A stretch of 40,914 bases of DNA from Nocardioides sp. REDSEA-S33_B3 (GTDB lineage: Bacteria; Actinomycetota; Actinomycetes; Propionibacteriales; Nocardioidaceae). Below are positions 1-15,180 of the stretch, piece by piece (position 1 is the first letter of the stretch; every line of letters starts with the position of its first letter). The notes under the pieces are model-generated. The model was not told where the DNA came from. It did not search any database and worked only from the letters and a program-made list of their open reading frames with translations. A program made the position numbers and the translations under genes. Location: assembly GCA_001627335.1 (NCBI GenBank), contig LUPK01000061.1, positions 1 through 40,914 of the forward strand, written 5' to 3'.

Positions 1-31
1 AGCTGGTCAGCAGGCATCGGTGGAGTCGGCA

Positions 32-60
32 CAACATCCCCCTCGGGGCAGGGGGTGTTG
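32..60 (-). terminator. Hairpin downstream of mdh, possible terminator
   Basis: An imperfect stem pairs 32-42 with 51-60 (one bulged T at 37) around an 8-base loop. It lies about 80 bases past the mdh stop on the mdh strand. No T-run follows, so it would be a weak or Rho-assisted terminator. The hairpin is visible; its function is inferred. Confidence 0.4.
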
Positions 61-81
61 CGACATTCCTCTGACCCCGCA

Positions 82-3495
<3,414 letters not shown>

Positions 3496-3536
3496 CGCAC
3501 CGCTCGCACGACGAGCACACGGCTCCACCACGGCAT

Positions 3537-3570
3537 AGCCCCGGGAACAACTCCCGGGGCTTTGTCGTTG
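3537..3570 (+). terminator. Intrinsic terminator of icd
   Basis: A perfect 10 bp stem, AGCCCCGGGA (3537-3546) with TCCCGGGGCT (3552-3561), encloses a 5-base loop ACAAC. It is followed by TTGTCGTTG. It begins 41 bases after the icd stop. This is one of the cleanest terminators in the window. Confidence 0.88.
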
Positions 3571-3600
3571 CCGCTGAGGAACGCCATGCTTGACCGGTAA

Positions 3601-5943
<2,343 letters not shown>

Positions 5944-5953
5944 GGTCGAGGGC

Positions 5954-6484
5954 GTGCCCACGATCGGAGTCGCCGTCGCGATCCCGGACCCCTGGGGCGA
6001 GCAGCTCCAGGCCTACCGGGAGTCGCTCGGGGACCCCTCGGCCTCGCTCATCCCCACGCACATCACGTTGGTCCCGCCGACGGTGCTGGCCGAGGACGGG
6101 CTCGCCGAGGTCGAGTCGCACCTGGCCGACGTGGCGGGGGAACGGCCGGCCTTCCGGGTGCACCTGCGGGGTACCGACACCTTCCGACCGGTCTCCCCGG
6201 TGGTCTTCGTGAGCCTCGCGGAGGGGGCCGAGCACTGCGCACGGCTGGCCGACGCCGTACGCCGGGGGCCGCTGGACGTGGACCTCGACTTCCCCTACCA
6301 CCCGCACGTGACGGTCGCCCACGACGTGCAGGACGACTTGTTGGACCGGGCGCAGCACGAGCTCGAGGGGTTCGAGTGCGCCTTCGACGTGGAGGAGTTC
6401 CACCTCTACGTGCACGACGAGGTCGCCGGCTGGCGGCCCTACCGCGACTACGCCCTGGAGGGGGCGCCGGAGAGGGAGCGCTGA
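5954..6484 (+). CDS. 2H phosphoesterase / 2'-5' RNA ligase family protein
   Basis: 176 residues with the two HxT motifs of the 2H superfamily: HIT at 36-38 in PTHITLVPP, and HVT at 118-120 in YHPHVTVAH. These histidines usually act on 2',3'-cyclic phosphates or 2'-5' linkages in RNA or nucleotides. The true substrate is unknown. The start is GTG, ten bases after the trpS stop. TAGGGT, which includes the trpS stop codon, lies seven bases before it, so a leaderless transcript is possible as well as read-through from trpS; a GAGGG also precedes the start. One base separates its stop from the next gene. Confidence 0.85.
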   Translation: MPTIGVAVAIPDPWGEQLQAYRESLGDPSASLIPTHITLVPPTVLAEDGLAEVESHLADVAGERPAFRVHLRGTDTFRPVSPVVFVSLAEGAEHCARLADAVRRGPLDVDLDFPYHPHVTVAHDVQDDLLDRAQHELEGFECAFDVEEFHLYVHDEVAGWRPYRDYALEGAPERER

Positions 6485-6485
6485 G

Positions 6486-7541
6486 ATGGCGTCGATCAAG
6501 GAGCGGATCGCTGGTCTGCGCGAGCGCTACGGCTGGATCGACCACGTGGTGCGGATGCAGGAGCACTTCGGGTCGGTGAAGGCCGGGCAGCAGGCCGGCG
6601 CGATCACCTACTTCGCGTTCCTGTCGTTCTTCCCGATCCTGGCGCTGGCCTTCTTCACCGTCGGTGTCGTCTCGACGGTCGTCGACGGAGCCAACGACGC
6701 GCTGCGCAGCGCCATCGAGTCGCTGTTCCCCGGGATGATCGGCCAGGGCGAGGGGCAGCTGCAGCTCTCCGACTTCCGCACCTTCACCGGCCTGGCCGGT
6801 GTCATCGGTCTGGCCGGTGTCCTCTACTCCGGGCTCGGCTGGATCTCGGCGCTGCGGCAGGCGCTGGTGACGGTCTTCGAGCTGCCGGAGGACGAGCTGC
6901 TGGGCTTCGTGGCCGGCAAGCTGCGCGACCTGGTGGTGCTCGCCTCGATCGGCCTGACGCTGCTGGTGGCGGTCGGCGTGAGCGGGCTGGTCTCCGGCTT
7001 CTCGGCGGACCTGCTCGACTTCGTCGGGCTCGACCAGGAGCTCTCCTGGCTGGTCAAGCTGATCACCGTCGTGCTGGGCCTGGCGGCCAACGCGCTGCTG
7101 TTCTTCACGATCTTCAAGCTGCTGGGCCGGGCGGAGGTGCCGAACCGCTCGCTGTGGTCCGGCGCGATCCTCGGCGCGGTCCTCTTCGAGCTGCTCAAGC
7201 GGCTGGCGGGGCTGATCATCGCCCAGACCCAGGGCCAGCCGGCGTTCCAGGCCTTCGGGATCGCCCTGGTGATGCTGGTGTGGATCAACTACTTCTCGCG
7301 CCTCGTCCTGTACGCCGCGGCGTGGTCCTACACGGCGCCGGAGGCCCGGGCCGCCCGGGAGGCGGCCGCGCTGGCCGAGCCCGCGGAGCCGGTGCAGGGG
7401 CCGCCGCTGCCGTCGGGTGAGGACACATCGCTGACCGACGCCTCCGCTGGTGGACGCTCGTTCGCCAAACCCTTCCTGGCCGGAGTCGCCGCCGGAGCCG
7501 GCGTCCTCCTGGCCGCCCGACGACGCAAGGACGACGACTGA
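6486..7541 (+). CDS. YihY/virulence factor BrkB family membrane protein
   Basis: 351 residues. The central part, about 35-285, has the multi-helix layout of the YihY (UPF0761) family, including AGAITYFAFLSFFPILAL near the N-terminus and a late helix QAFGIALVMLVWINYFSRLV. The family name ribonuclease BN is historical, and no enzymatic role is established. The C-terminal 60 residues are a hydrophilic Ala/Glu/Pro-rich tail ending in a short hydrophobic helix and basic RRRKDDD. It is co-transcribed with the 2H protein upstream, and its stop overlaps the ATG of the next gene by one base. Confidence 0.9.
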   Translation: MASIKERIAGLRERYGWIDHVVRMQEHFGSVKAGQQAGAITYFAFLSFFPILALAFFTVGVVSTVVDGANDALRSAIESLFPGMIGQGEGQLQLSDFRTFTGLAGVIGLAGVLYSGLGWISALRQALVTVFELPEDELLGFVAGKLRDLVVLASIGLTLLVAVGVSGLVSGFSADLLDFVGLDQELSWLVKLITVVLGLAANALLFFTIFKLLGRAEVPNRSLWSGAILGAVLFELLKRLAGLIIAQTQGQPAFQAFGIALVMLVWINYFSRLVLYAAAWSYTAPEARAAREAAALAEPAEPVQGPPLPSGEDTSLTDASAGGRSFAKPFLAGVAAGAGVLLAARRRKDDD

Positions 7542-7762
7542 TGCGCGCCAACCGCCCCCTCGCCTGGCTGCTCGCCGGCATCGCCGGCTGGAACCTGCTG
7601 ACCTGGACGATGTTCGCCCGCAACCTCGCCGAGGCCCACGCCGCCGGCGAGGACCGGCCTCAGGGGTACTGGATCGCGCACACGGGGCTGATCATCGTGA
7701 ACCTGGTGATCACCGCTGTGCTGGCTGGCATCTCCTGGCGGTCGCTGCGGCCGAGGGGTTGA
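7541..7762 (+). CDS. Small two-helix membrane protein, SCO4848 family
   Basis: 73 residues with two predicted membrane helices (about 6-26 and 46-67). They are separated by a polar loop containing NLAEAHAAGEDRPQGYW and followed by a basic C-terminus. Length, helix spacing and the NLLTWTMFARN segment resemble the actinobacterial SCO4848 family. Its position directly after a YihY gene near trpS and sdh is, as I recall, shared with Streptomyces. Function unknown. The start overlaps the yihY stop (TGATG), indicating translational coupling. Confidence 0.8.
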   Translation: MRANRPLAWLLAGIAGWNLLTWTMFARNLAEAHAAGEDRPQGYWIAHTGLIIVNLVITAVLAGISWRSLRPRG

Positions 7763-8040
7763 GCGACGGGCTCGGCTCGCAAGGGTGCTCCGGACGGTCA
7801 CGACAGGAGGTCCCGCTCGTAGCCAGACGGACCGAAAGGGGTCAGAAAGGCCGCCGTTCAACGTCGGACCAGGGTCTCGGCAGCGGTTCGGTCCGTCTGG
7901 CTACGGATGCGCTACATCGGTGCTGTGACCCGACAGGGCCAACTGGAGGGCCTGGTCGGCACCTGGTGCGGACGACGACCTCCAGATGCGGCGTGCACGT
8001 GCGACCAGCCGACTCCGTAGGGCCGATGTACCAGATGCAG
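7763..8040. other. Gene-free stretch with a long inverted repeat
   Basis: No convincing coding frame or ribosome site is seen between the SCO4848-type gene and the sdhB terminator. The short open frames here lack codon bias. The only structure is the 19 bp inverted repeat at 7818-7905, plus a weak 8 bp complement (7913-7920 with 8023-8030). Confidence 0.6.
7818..7905. repeat. 19 bp perfect inverted repeat with 50 bp spacer
   Basis: CGTAGCCAGACGGACCGAA at 7818-7836 is exactly inverted at 7887-7905. The 50-base interior is not itself palindromic. It lies between convergent transcription units. It may be a large terminator-like hairpin, a small non-autonomous element, or a structured RNA. No flanking target duplication is obvious. 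Confidence 0.8.
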
Positions 8041-8079
8041 AGAGCCGGGCCGCCCCGAACGAAGGGACGACCCGGCTCT
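8041..8079 (-). terminator. Terminator hairpin after sdhB
   Basis: A 9 bp perfect stem, AGAGCCGGG (8041-8049) with CCCGGCTCT (8071-8079), has a 21-base loop. It begins 16 bases past the sdhB stop. It is symmetric, so it could also stop transcription from the plus side. There is no T-run on either side. Confidence 0.65.
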
Positions 8080-8095
8080 CCGGTGGAGCTGAGGC

Positions 8096-8835
8096 TCAGA
8101 GACCCATGCGCATGGCGTCGCGCAGGTCCTTGTTGAGCTGGGAGATCACGTCGAGCGGGATCTCCTTGGGGCAGGCGCTGGCGCACTCGCCGATGTTGGT
8201 GCAGCCACCGAAGCCCTCGTGGTCGTGCTGGGCGACCATGTCGACCACGCGCGAGTAGCGCTCGGGCTGACCCTGGGGGAGCTCGCCGAGGTGGGTGATC
8301 TTGGCACCCATGAACAGCGACGCCGAGCCGTTGGGGCAGGCGGCGACGCAGGCGCCGCAGCCGATGCAGGTGGCGACGTTGAAGGCGCGCATGGCCTTGT
8401 CACGCGGCGCGGGCACCGAGTTGGCCTCGGGGGCCGAGCCGGTGTTCGCCGAGATGAAGCCGCCGGACTGGATGATCCGGTCGAAGGCCGAGCGGTCCAC
8501 GATCAGGTCACGCACGACCGGGAACGCGTCCGCGCGCCACGGCTCGATGGTGATGGTGTCGCCGTCGTTGAACGAGCGCATGTGCAGCTGGCAGGTCGTG
8601 GTGACCTCCGGGCCGTGCGCCTCGCCGTTGATCATCAGCGAGCAGGTGCCGCAGATGCCCTCACGGCAGTCGTGGTCGAAGGCGACCGGCTCCTGACCCT
8701 CGCCCTGCAGCTTCTCGTTGAGGACGTCGAGCATCTCCAGGAAGCTCATGTCGGCCGAGATGCCGTCGAGGTCGTAGGTCTGCAGGGCGCCCTGGGCGCT
8801 CGCGTTCTCCTGGCGCCAGATCTTGAGGGTGAGTC

Positions 8836-8839
<4 letters not shown>
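8096..8839 (-). CDS. sdhB: Succinate dehydrogenase iron-sulfur subunit
   Basis: 247 residues. This is the electron-transfer subunit of complex II at the cytoplasmic face of the membrane. The 2Fe-2S cysteines are C58, C63, C66 and C83 (CREGICGTC...C). The 4Fe-4S motif [12 protein letters not shown] has C158, C161, C164 and C168. The 3Fe-4S cluster uses C213, C219 and C223 in [24 protein letters not shown] and the accompanying SdhA and SdhC are of the Streptomyces/Bacillus-like kind. The GTG start overlaps the sdhA stop by four bases, so the subunits are translationally coupled. It is last in the sdhCAB operon and is followed by a terminator hairpin. Confidence 0.97.
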
Positions 8840-10860
<2,021 letters not shown>

Positions 10861-10900
10861 GTGTCGGTCTCTCCGGTTCGGTGCTGTCGTGGGGCCGCGG

Positions 10901-11599
10901 TCAGTCGATGACGCCGAGGAGGACGAAGATCGGGACCAGCGAGAAGCCGCCCGCGATCACGATCGCCAGCACCCAGCCGGCGGTGCGGGCCCGCGTGCGG
11001 GCAGCCGCCGAGTTGGTCCAGCCGAGGGTCTGCATCGCGCTGAAGGTGCCGTGGTGCAGGTGCAGCGCCAGGGCGGCCATCGCGGCGAGGTAGATCAGTG
11101 TCATCCACCACAGGTCGAAGGTGTCGACCATGAGCTGGTAGGGGTTGTCGGTCTCGCCGCCGGACGGGTTCACCTTGACGATGGTGAAGTTCAGCAGGTG
11201 CCAGACCAGGAAGACCAGGATCGTCAGGCCGCCCCAGCGCATCGTGCGCGAGGAGATCGACGAGTGCTTGTTCTTCTTGACCGCGTACTTCACGGTGCGC
11301 GCGGCGCCGGCGCGACGCGCCAGGATCAGCGCGGACGACACGTGCACCACCAGGGAGACGATCAGGACGAGTCGGATCACCCAGAGCAGGCCGCTCTCGG
11401 GGAGCATGGGCTCGCCGATCGTGCGCAGGTGGTGCGCGTACTCGTTGAACGACTCCTCACCGGCGAAGGCCTTGAGGTTGCCGTACATGTGCGTGAGGAC
11501 GAAGCCGATGAAGATCAGGCCGCTGACGGCCATCGTGATCTTCAGGGTGATCGTCGAGCGCGAGGCGCGCGCTCCTCGGACGAGAGTCGGGGTTGCCAC
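10901..11599 (-). CDS. sdhC: Succinate dehydrogenase cytochrome b subunit
   Basis: 232 residues with five predicted membrane helices (about 20-40, 68-94, 120-142, 162-184 and 207-229). This is the single-anchor architecture of diheme complex II. Histidines in the helices (H37, H86, H134 and one of H180, H182 or H183) are the likely heme ligands. The start is GTG (MATPTLVRG). No ribosome binding site precedes it, but TACCGT lies eight bases upstream, so the mRNA is probably leaderless. An in-frame ATG at 11683 would add 28 basic residues and overlap the end of the glycosyltransferase; I consider it unlikely. First gene of sdhCAB. Confidence 0.92.
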   Translation of the reverse strand: MATPTLVRGARASRSTITLKITMAVSGLIFIGFVLTHMYGNLKAFAGEESFNEYAHHLRTIGEPMLPESGLLWVIRLVLIVSLVVHVSSALILARRAGAARTVKYAVKKNKHSSISSRTMRWGGLTILVFLVWHLLNFTIVKVNPSGGETDNPYQLMVDTFDLWWMTLIYLAAMAALALHLHHGTFSAMQTLGWTNSAAARTRARTAGWVLAIVIAGGFSLVPIFVLLGVID

Positions 11600-11607
11600 A
11601 AGGGAGC

Positions 11608-11613
11608 ACGGTA
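11608..11613 (-). promoter_or_regulatory. Candidate -10 hexamer of sdhCAB (leaderless)
   Basis: On the minus strand TACCGT is followed after eight bases by the sdhC GTG. That places the transcript start at or next to the start codon and explains the missing ribosome binding site. No clear -35 is seen. Confidence 0.4.
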
Positions 11614-11669
11614 GCGCGAGGAGCGCGCGCCTTTGCCCCCCGGAGGTGTGACATATCCCCCTTCGTCGC

Positions 11670-12746
11670 CTACCCGGAGGCAAATGAGGGTACCCTCACC
11701 TGCCGCCCGACGCGCTCCACCAGCTCGTCCACCGCGAGCGTCCACGACCGCTGCTCGGCGAGCGCGCGGGCACGAGCGCCCATCGGCGCCCGCCGGCTGT
11801 CGGCCACCAGCGACGCCACCGCCCGACGCAGGTCGCTCCCGCTGCCCGGCGCGTGCAGCAGCCCGGTCTCCAAGTGACGCACCACCTCGGGCGCGCCGCC
11901 GGCCCGGGGTGCCACCACCGGTACGCCGGAGGCGGCCGCCGCACGCAGCACGTGGCAGCAGCCCTCCTCCTCGCCGGGGTGGACCAGGACGTCGAGGCTC
12001 GCCAGCGCCACGGCGAGGTCGCCGGTCCCCAGGGCGCCGGTGATCTTGGCCTGGGGGAGCCGCTGCGCCAGCCACTCGCGCTGCTGCCCGTCGCCGAGCA
12101 GCACCGGGCGCACGCCCGGCACGTCGGCCAGCGCCGCCAACCGTCGTACGCCGTGGCGCTTGCGGAGCTCACCGGCGTACCCGACGACCACCAGCGGCTC
12201 GGGCCGCGACGAGGCCCGTGACCAGTGCCGGTGCAGCCAGTCGTCGCGCAGCGCCGGGGTGAAGGCGCAGGAGTCCACGCCGGGCGACCAGACCTCGGCA
12301 CGCACGCCGCCGGCCGCGAATCGAGTCTGCAGCCACCGCGAGGTGGTCAGCAGCAGGTCGGCCCGGTCGGCCACCCGGCTGCGCCACAGCGCCCACGCCG
12401 CGGTGGGGACCGCGCTGCGCTGGAGCACCACCGTGCGCACGCCGGTGCGGCCGGCCTGCGAGAGTGCCTTGCGCCCCAGGCCGCCGGGGCCCGGGAAGGG
12501 GTCGACGGCCAGGACCACGTCGGGGGAGAAGGAGTCGACCGCGGCACGCACCTGGCCGCCGGTCGCGGCCAGGGGGCTGACCCGCACGACCTCGGCGCCG
12601 CGGTAGTCCCGCAGGCCGGGCGCGGGGGCGACGACGCGCACCTCGCGGCCGGTGTCGACCAGCCGGTCGACGAGGGCCTTGAGGGTGCCGGAGGTGCCGT
12701 CGGGCGCGGGGAAGGCCGACTCGGTGACGAGGAGGATTCGGGTCAT
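11670..12746 (-). CDS. Glycosyltransferase, GT4 family
   Basis: 358 residues with a GT-B fold. The N-terminal domain starts with MTRILLVTESAFPAPDGTSG, the acceptor-side glycine loop. The C-terminal donor domain contains VGYAGELRKRHGVRRL (about 190-205) and the EGCCHVLRAAAASG / VPVVAPRAGGAPEVV stretch, the EX7E-like nucleotide-sugar motif region. Related actinobacterial enzymes act on phosphatidylinositol mannosides or cell-wall polymers. Acceptor and donor here are unknown. It is probably a cytoplasmic or peripheral enzyme. A strong hairpin ends seven bases before its ATG, and no good ribosome site lies between them. It lies between tpx and sdhC on the same strand but probably has its own transcript. 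Confidence 0.85.
   Translation of the reverse strand: MTRILLVTESAFPAPDGTSGTLKALVDRLVDTGREVRVVAPAPGLRDYRGAEVVRVSPLAATGGQVRAAVDSFSPDVVLAVDPFPGPGGLGRKALSQAGRTGVRTVVLQRSAVPTAAWALWRSRVADRADLLLTTSRWLQTRFAAGGVRAEVWSPGVDSCAFTPALRDDWLHRHWSRASSRPEPLVVVGYAGELRKRHGVRRLAALADVPGVRPVLLGDGQQREWLAQRLPQAKITGALGTGDLAVALASLDVLVHPGEEEGCCHVLRAAAASGVPVVAPRAGGAPEVVRHLETGLLHAPGSGSDLRRAVASLVADSRRAPMGARARALAEQRSWTLAVDELVERVGRQVRVPSFASG
11685..11703. promoter_or_regulatory. Palindrome upstream of sdhC, loosely like an IdeR/DtxR box
   Basis: TGAGGGTACCCTCA (11685-11698) is a perfect 14 bp palindrome. Read on minus, the 19-mer 11703-11685 matches 13 of 19 positions of the IdeR/DtxR consensus as I remember it. It lies inside the last codons of the glycosyltransferase, about 85 bases upstream of the sdhC start. 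Codon constraint could explain it. Confidence 0.3.
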
Positions 12747-12753
12747 GACGCCA

Positions 12754-12788
12754 CCGTGCCCCTGTCGTGGGGCACGACAGGGGCACGG
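12754..12788 (-). terminator. 16 bp perfect hairpin between tpx and the glycosyltransferase
   Basis: CCGTGCCCCTGTCGTG (12754-12769) and its exact complement (12773-12788) enclose a GGG loop. On the minus strand it lies 73 bases after the tpx stop and ends seven bases before the glycosyltransferase ATG. It could terminate tpx transcription. Because it contains the only purine-rich stretch near that ATG, it could also mask the ribosome site. There is no T-run. Confidence 0.65.
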
Positions 12789-12824
12789 CGGTTGCTGTGC
12801 GTCGGACAGAGGGTGAACCCTCCG

Positions 12825-12869
12825 TGACGGATCAGCCCATCAGGAGTCAGCCCAGCAGGGATCAGCCCA
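12825..12869. repeat. Three tandem 15 bp units spanning the tpx stop
   Basis: On the minus strand the units TGGGCTGATCCCTGC, TGGGCTGACTCCTGA and TGGGCTGATCCGTCA occupy 12869-12825. The 15 bp period keeps the tpx frame, so each unit repeats the stop codon TGA in frame. The first unit holds the real stop (12862-12864). Confidence 0.8.
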
Positions 12870-13353
12870 GTGCGGCGACCGCGGCGTCGTAGTCGGGCTC
12901 CTGGGCGATCTCCTCGACCAGCTGGCTGTGCAGGACGGTGCCGTCGGTGTCGATGACGACGACCGAGCGGGCGAGCAGGCCCTCGAACTTGCCGTCGAGC
13001 AGGCGCACGCCGTAGGCGTCGCCGAAGTCGGAGCGGAACGCCGAGCCGGTCGCGACCGACTCGATGCCCTCGGCGCCGCAGAAGCGGGCCTGGGCCATCG
13101 GCAGGTCGTTGCTGACGCAGACCACCGTGGTGTTGTCCAGGCCGGCGGCGAGCTCGTTGAACTTCCGCACGCTCGCGGCGCACACGCCGGTGTCGACGCT
13201 GGGGAAGATGTTGAGCACCGTGCGGGTGCCCTCCTCCAGGCTCACCTCGGAGAAGTCCGGGGCCAGCAGGGAGAACGCGGGAGCAGCGGAGCCGACGGCC
13301 GGGAGCTCGCCGGCGGTCGTGACGGGGTTGCCGCCGAGGTGAGTGGTAGCCAT
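12862..13353 (-). CDS. tpx: Thiol peroxidase, Tpx-type peroxiredoxin
   Basis: 163 residues. It reduces hydrogen peroxide and alkyl hydroperoxides, using thioredoxin in characterised homologues. [20 protein letters not shown] carries the peroxidatic cysteine C58 with T55 of the TxxC motif. C92 in QARFCGAEG matches the resolving cysteine of the Tpx group. An extra C79 is present. Length and the atypical 2-Cys spacing fit Tpx rather than AhpC or BCP. The ATG is at 13353, with only a weak GGTAGG upstream. It diverges from mutA across about 130 bp. A triplicated stop-codon repeat and a strong hairpin follow it. Confidence 0.93.
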   Translation of the reverse strand: MATTHLGGNPVTTAGELPAVGSAAPAFSLLAPDFSEVSLEEGTRTVLNIFPSVDTGVCAASVRKFNELAAGLDNTTVVCVSNDLPMAQARFCGAEGIESVATGSAFRSDFGDAYGVRLLDGKFEGLLARSVVVIDTDGTVLHSQLVEEIAQEPDYDAAVAALG

Positions 13354-13469
13354 GGGAGTTGCCTACCAGGCCGCTGGTCGTCGCGGGGGCGCCAGGTCGG
13401 TGACGAGACGCCCGAGCAGGTGCTCGGTCGAAAACATCACACTCTGTAGCCGACGTCACTCCGCGCTCC

Positions 13470-13475
13470 TATGGT
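13470..13475 (+). promoter_or_regulatory. Candidate -10 hexamer of mutAB-meaB (leaderless)
   Basis: TATGGT is followed by seven bases and then the ATG at 13483, which fits transcription starting on the start codon. The alternative ATG at 13471 would lie inside this hexamer. No convincing -35 is visible, and no cobalamin riboswitch-like structure is seen in the 130 bp gap. Confidence 0.45.
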
Positions 13476-13482
13476 TCGCACC

Positions 13483-15180
13483 ATGACTGGACCCGAGGGC
13501 GCGCTGGAGCTCGCCCACGCCGAAGACGCCTGGACCCGGGCGGACTGGGAGAAGGCCACCGCCGCCGTGCTGCGCAAGTCGCGCCGGATGAGCGAGGAGG
13601 ACGCCGACTCCCTGGTGTGGGACAAGCTGACCCGCCGCACGTTGGACGGACTCGACATCACCCCGCTCGGCACCCCGAGCTCGCTGGAGGGCCTGGCGAC
13701 CGCCGGCCGCCCGGCGCGCGCGGGCGACTGGGACGTGCGCTCGCTGGTCGAGGCCGGCCCGGAGAAGCAGCTCAACGAGGCGGCGCTGGTCGACCTCGAC
13801 GGCGGGGTCACCTCGCTGTGGCTGCAGCTCGACGCCGGCGCCGACCTGGCCACCCTGCTCGAGGGCGTGCTCCTCGACCTGGCCCCGGTCGCGCTCGACG
13901 CCGCCGACCCCCTCGCGGCGGCGCAGGCCTTCCTTGAGCACGCCGGCGACACCGACCTGGCCACCGGCACCAACCTCGGCGCCCCGGCCACCGCCGACGA
14001 CGAGACCCTCACCGCTGTCGCCCGGCTCGCCCGCGAGCGCGGGCTGCTGGGTGTCGTGGTCGACGGCACGAAGATCCACGACCGCGGCGCCTCCGACGTC
14101 ACCGAGCTCGGCTGGGTCCTCGCGGCCGGAGCCCGCGTGCTGCGCGTCCTCGAGGCCGCCGGCATCAGCGCCGCCGACGCCGCCGGGCTCATCGAGCTGC
14201 GGTTGGCCGTCACCGACGAGCAGTTCGCCTCGATCGCCAAGCTCCGCGCCGTGCGCCGCCTCTGGGCGCGGGTGCTGGAGCTCTCCGGCGTGAGCGGCGT
14301 GGACGCCCGCGTCCACGCCGTCACCAGCCGCCCGATGATGAGCACCTACGACCCCTACGTGAACATGCTGCGCACCACCGTCGCCGCGTTCGCCGCGGGC
14401 GTCGGCGGCGCGGACAGCGTCACGGTGCTGCCCTTCGACGCGCCGCTGGGCCGCCCCGACGTCTTCGGGCGCCGGATCGCGCGCAACACCCACCACCTGC
14501 TCATCGACGAGTCCCACGTCGCGCACGTGGCCGACCCCGCCGGCGGTGCGTACGCCGTCGAGGAGCTCACCGACTCGATGGCCGTGGCCGCCTGGGAGGC
14601 GCTCGGTCGCCTCGACGGTGCCGAGGGTCCTGACGCCGCCGCGCTCGAGGAGATGGTGGCCGCGACCGTGGAGCAGCGCGACCGCGAGGTCGCCACGCGC
14701 CAGCGCCCGCTCACCGGCCTGACCGAGTTCCCCAACCTCGGCGAGGAGCTGCCGGTCCGCGAGCCCTACTCCGGCTGGGAGGGCGTGCGCTCCTACGGCG
14801 CCGCCTTCGAGGCGATGCGCGCCGAGCCGCCCGCCGCCAGGGTTTTCCTGGCGACGATGGGCCCGATCGCCCAGCACACCGCCCGCGCCACCTTCGCCAC
14901 CAACCTGTTGGCCGCCGGTGGCGTCGCCGTCGACGTGGCGGGCGCGACCGACGGTCCCCAGGCCCTGGTGGCGGCCTACGACGGGCAGCCGGTCGTCTGC
15001 CTGGCCGGCGCCGACCCGACGTACGCCGAGTGGGGCGAGGCCGCGGCGACCGCGCTGCGTGAAGCCGGCGCCTCCCGCGTGATCATCGCCGGCAGGTCGA
15101 CCGAGTGGACCGACGACTCCTGCGCGATGGGCGTGGACGCCCTCGCGTTCCTCACCCGCACCAGGGAGGCCCTCCGATGA
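13483..15180 (+). CDS. mutA: Methylmalonyl-CoA mutase small (beta) subunit
   Basis: 565 residues. Non-catalytic partner of MutB in the B12-dependent isomerisation of methylmalonyl-CoA to succinyl-CoA. It keeps the barrel fold with [17 protein letters not shown] and [20 protein letters not shown]. In the C-terminal B12-like domain (from about 445) the DxHxxG cobalamin motif is absent and the corresponding stretch reads [18 protein letters not shown], as expected for MutA. The ATG at 13483 is chosen over 13471 because TATGGT seven bases upstream fits a leaderless start. The stop overlaps the mutB ATG (ATGA). Confidence 0.93.
   Translation: MTGPEGALELAHAEDAWTRADWEKATAAVLRKSRRMSEEDADSLVWDKLTRRTLDGLDITPLGTPSSLEGLATAGRPARAGDWDVRSLVEAGPEKQLNEAALVDLDGGVTSLWLQLDAGADLATLLEGVLLDLAPVALDAADPLAAAQAFLEHAGDTDLATGTNLGAPATADDETLTAVARLARERGLLGVVVDGTKIHDRGASDVTELGWVLAAGARVLRVLEAAGISAADAAGLIELRLAVTDEQFASIAKLRAVRRLWARVLELSGVSGVDARVHAVTSRPMMSTYDPYVNMLRTTVAAFAAGVGGADSVTVLPFDAPLGRPDVFGRRIARNTHHLLIDESHVAHVADPAGGAYAVEELTDSMAVAAWEALGRLDGAEGPDAAALEEMVAATVEQRDREVATRQRPLTGLTEFPNLGEELPVREPYSGWEGVRSYGAAFEAMRAEPPAARVFLATMGPIAQHTARATFATNLLAAGGVAVDVAGATDGPQALVAAYDGQPVVCLAGADPTYAEWGEAAATALREAGASRVIIAGRSTEWTDDSCAMGVDALAFLTRTREALR

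Noticed and set aside
13354..13482. Possible cobalamin riboswitch before mutA
   Set aside because: The gap to tpx is only about 130 bp, no B12-box-like sequence is seen, and a leaderless start leaves no leader for a riboswitch.
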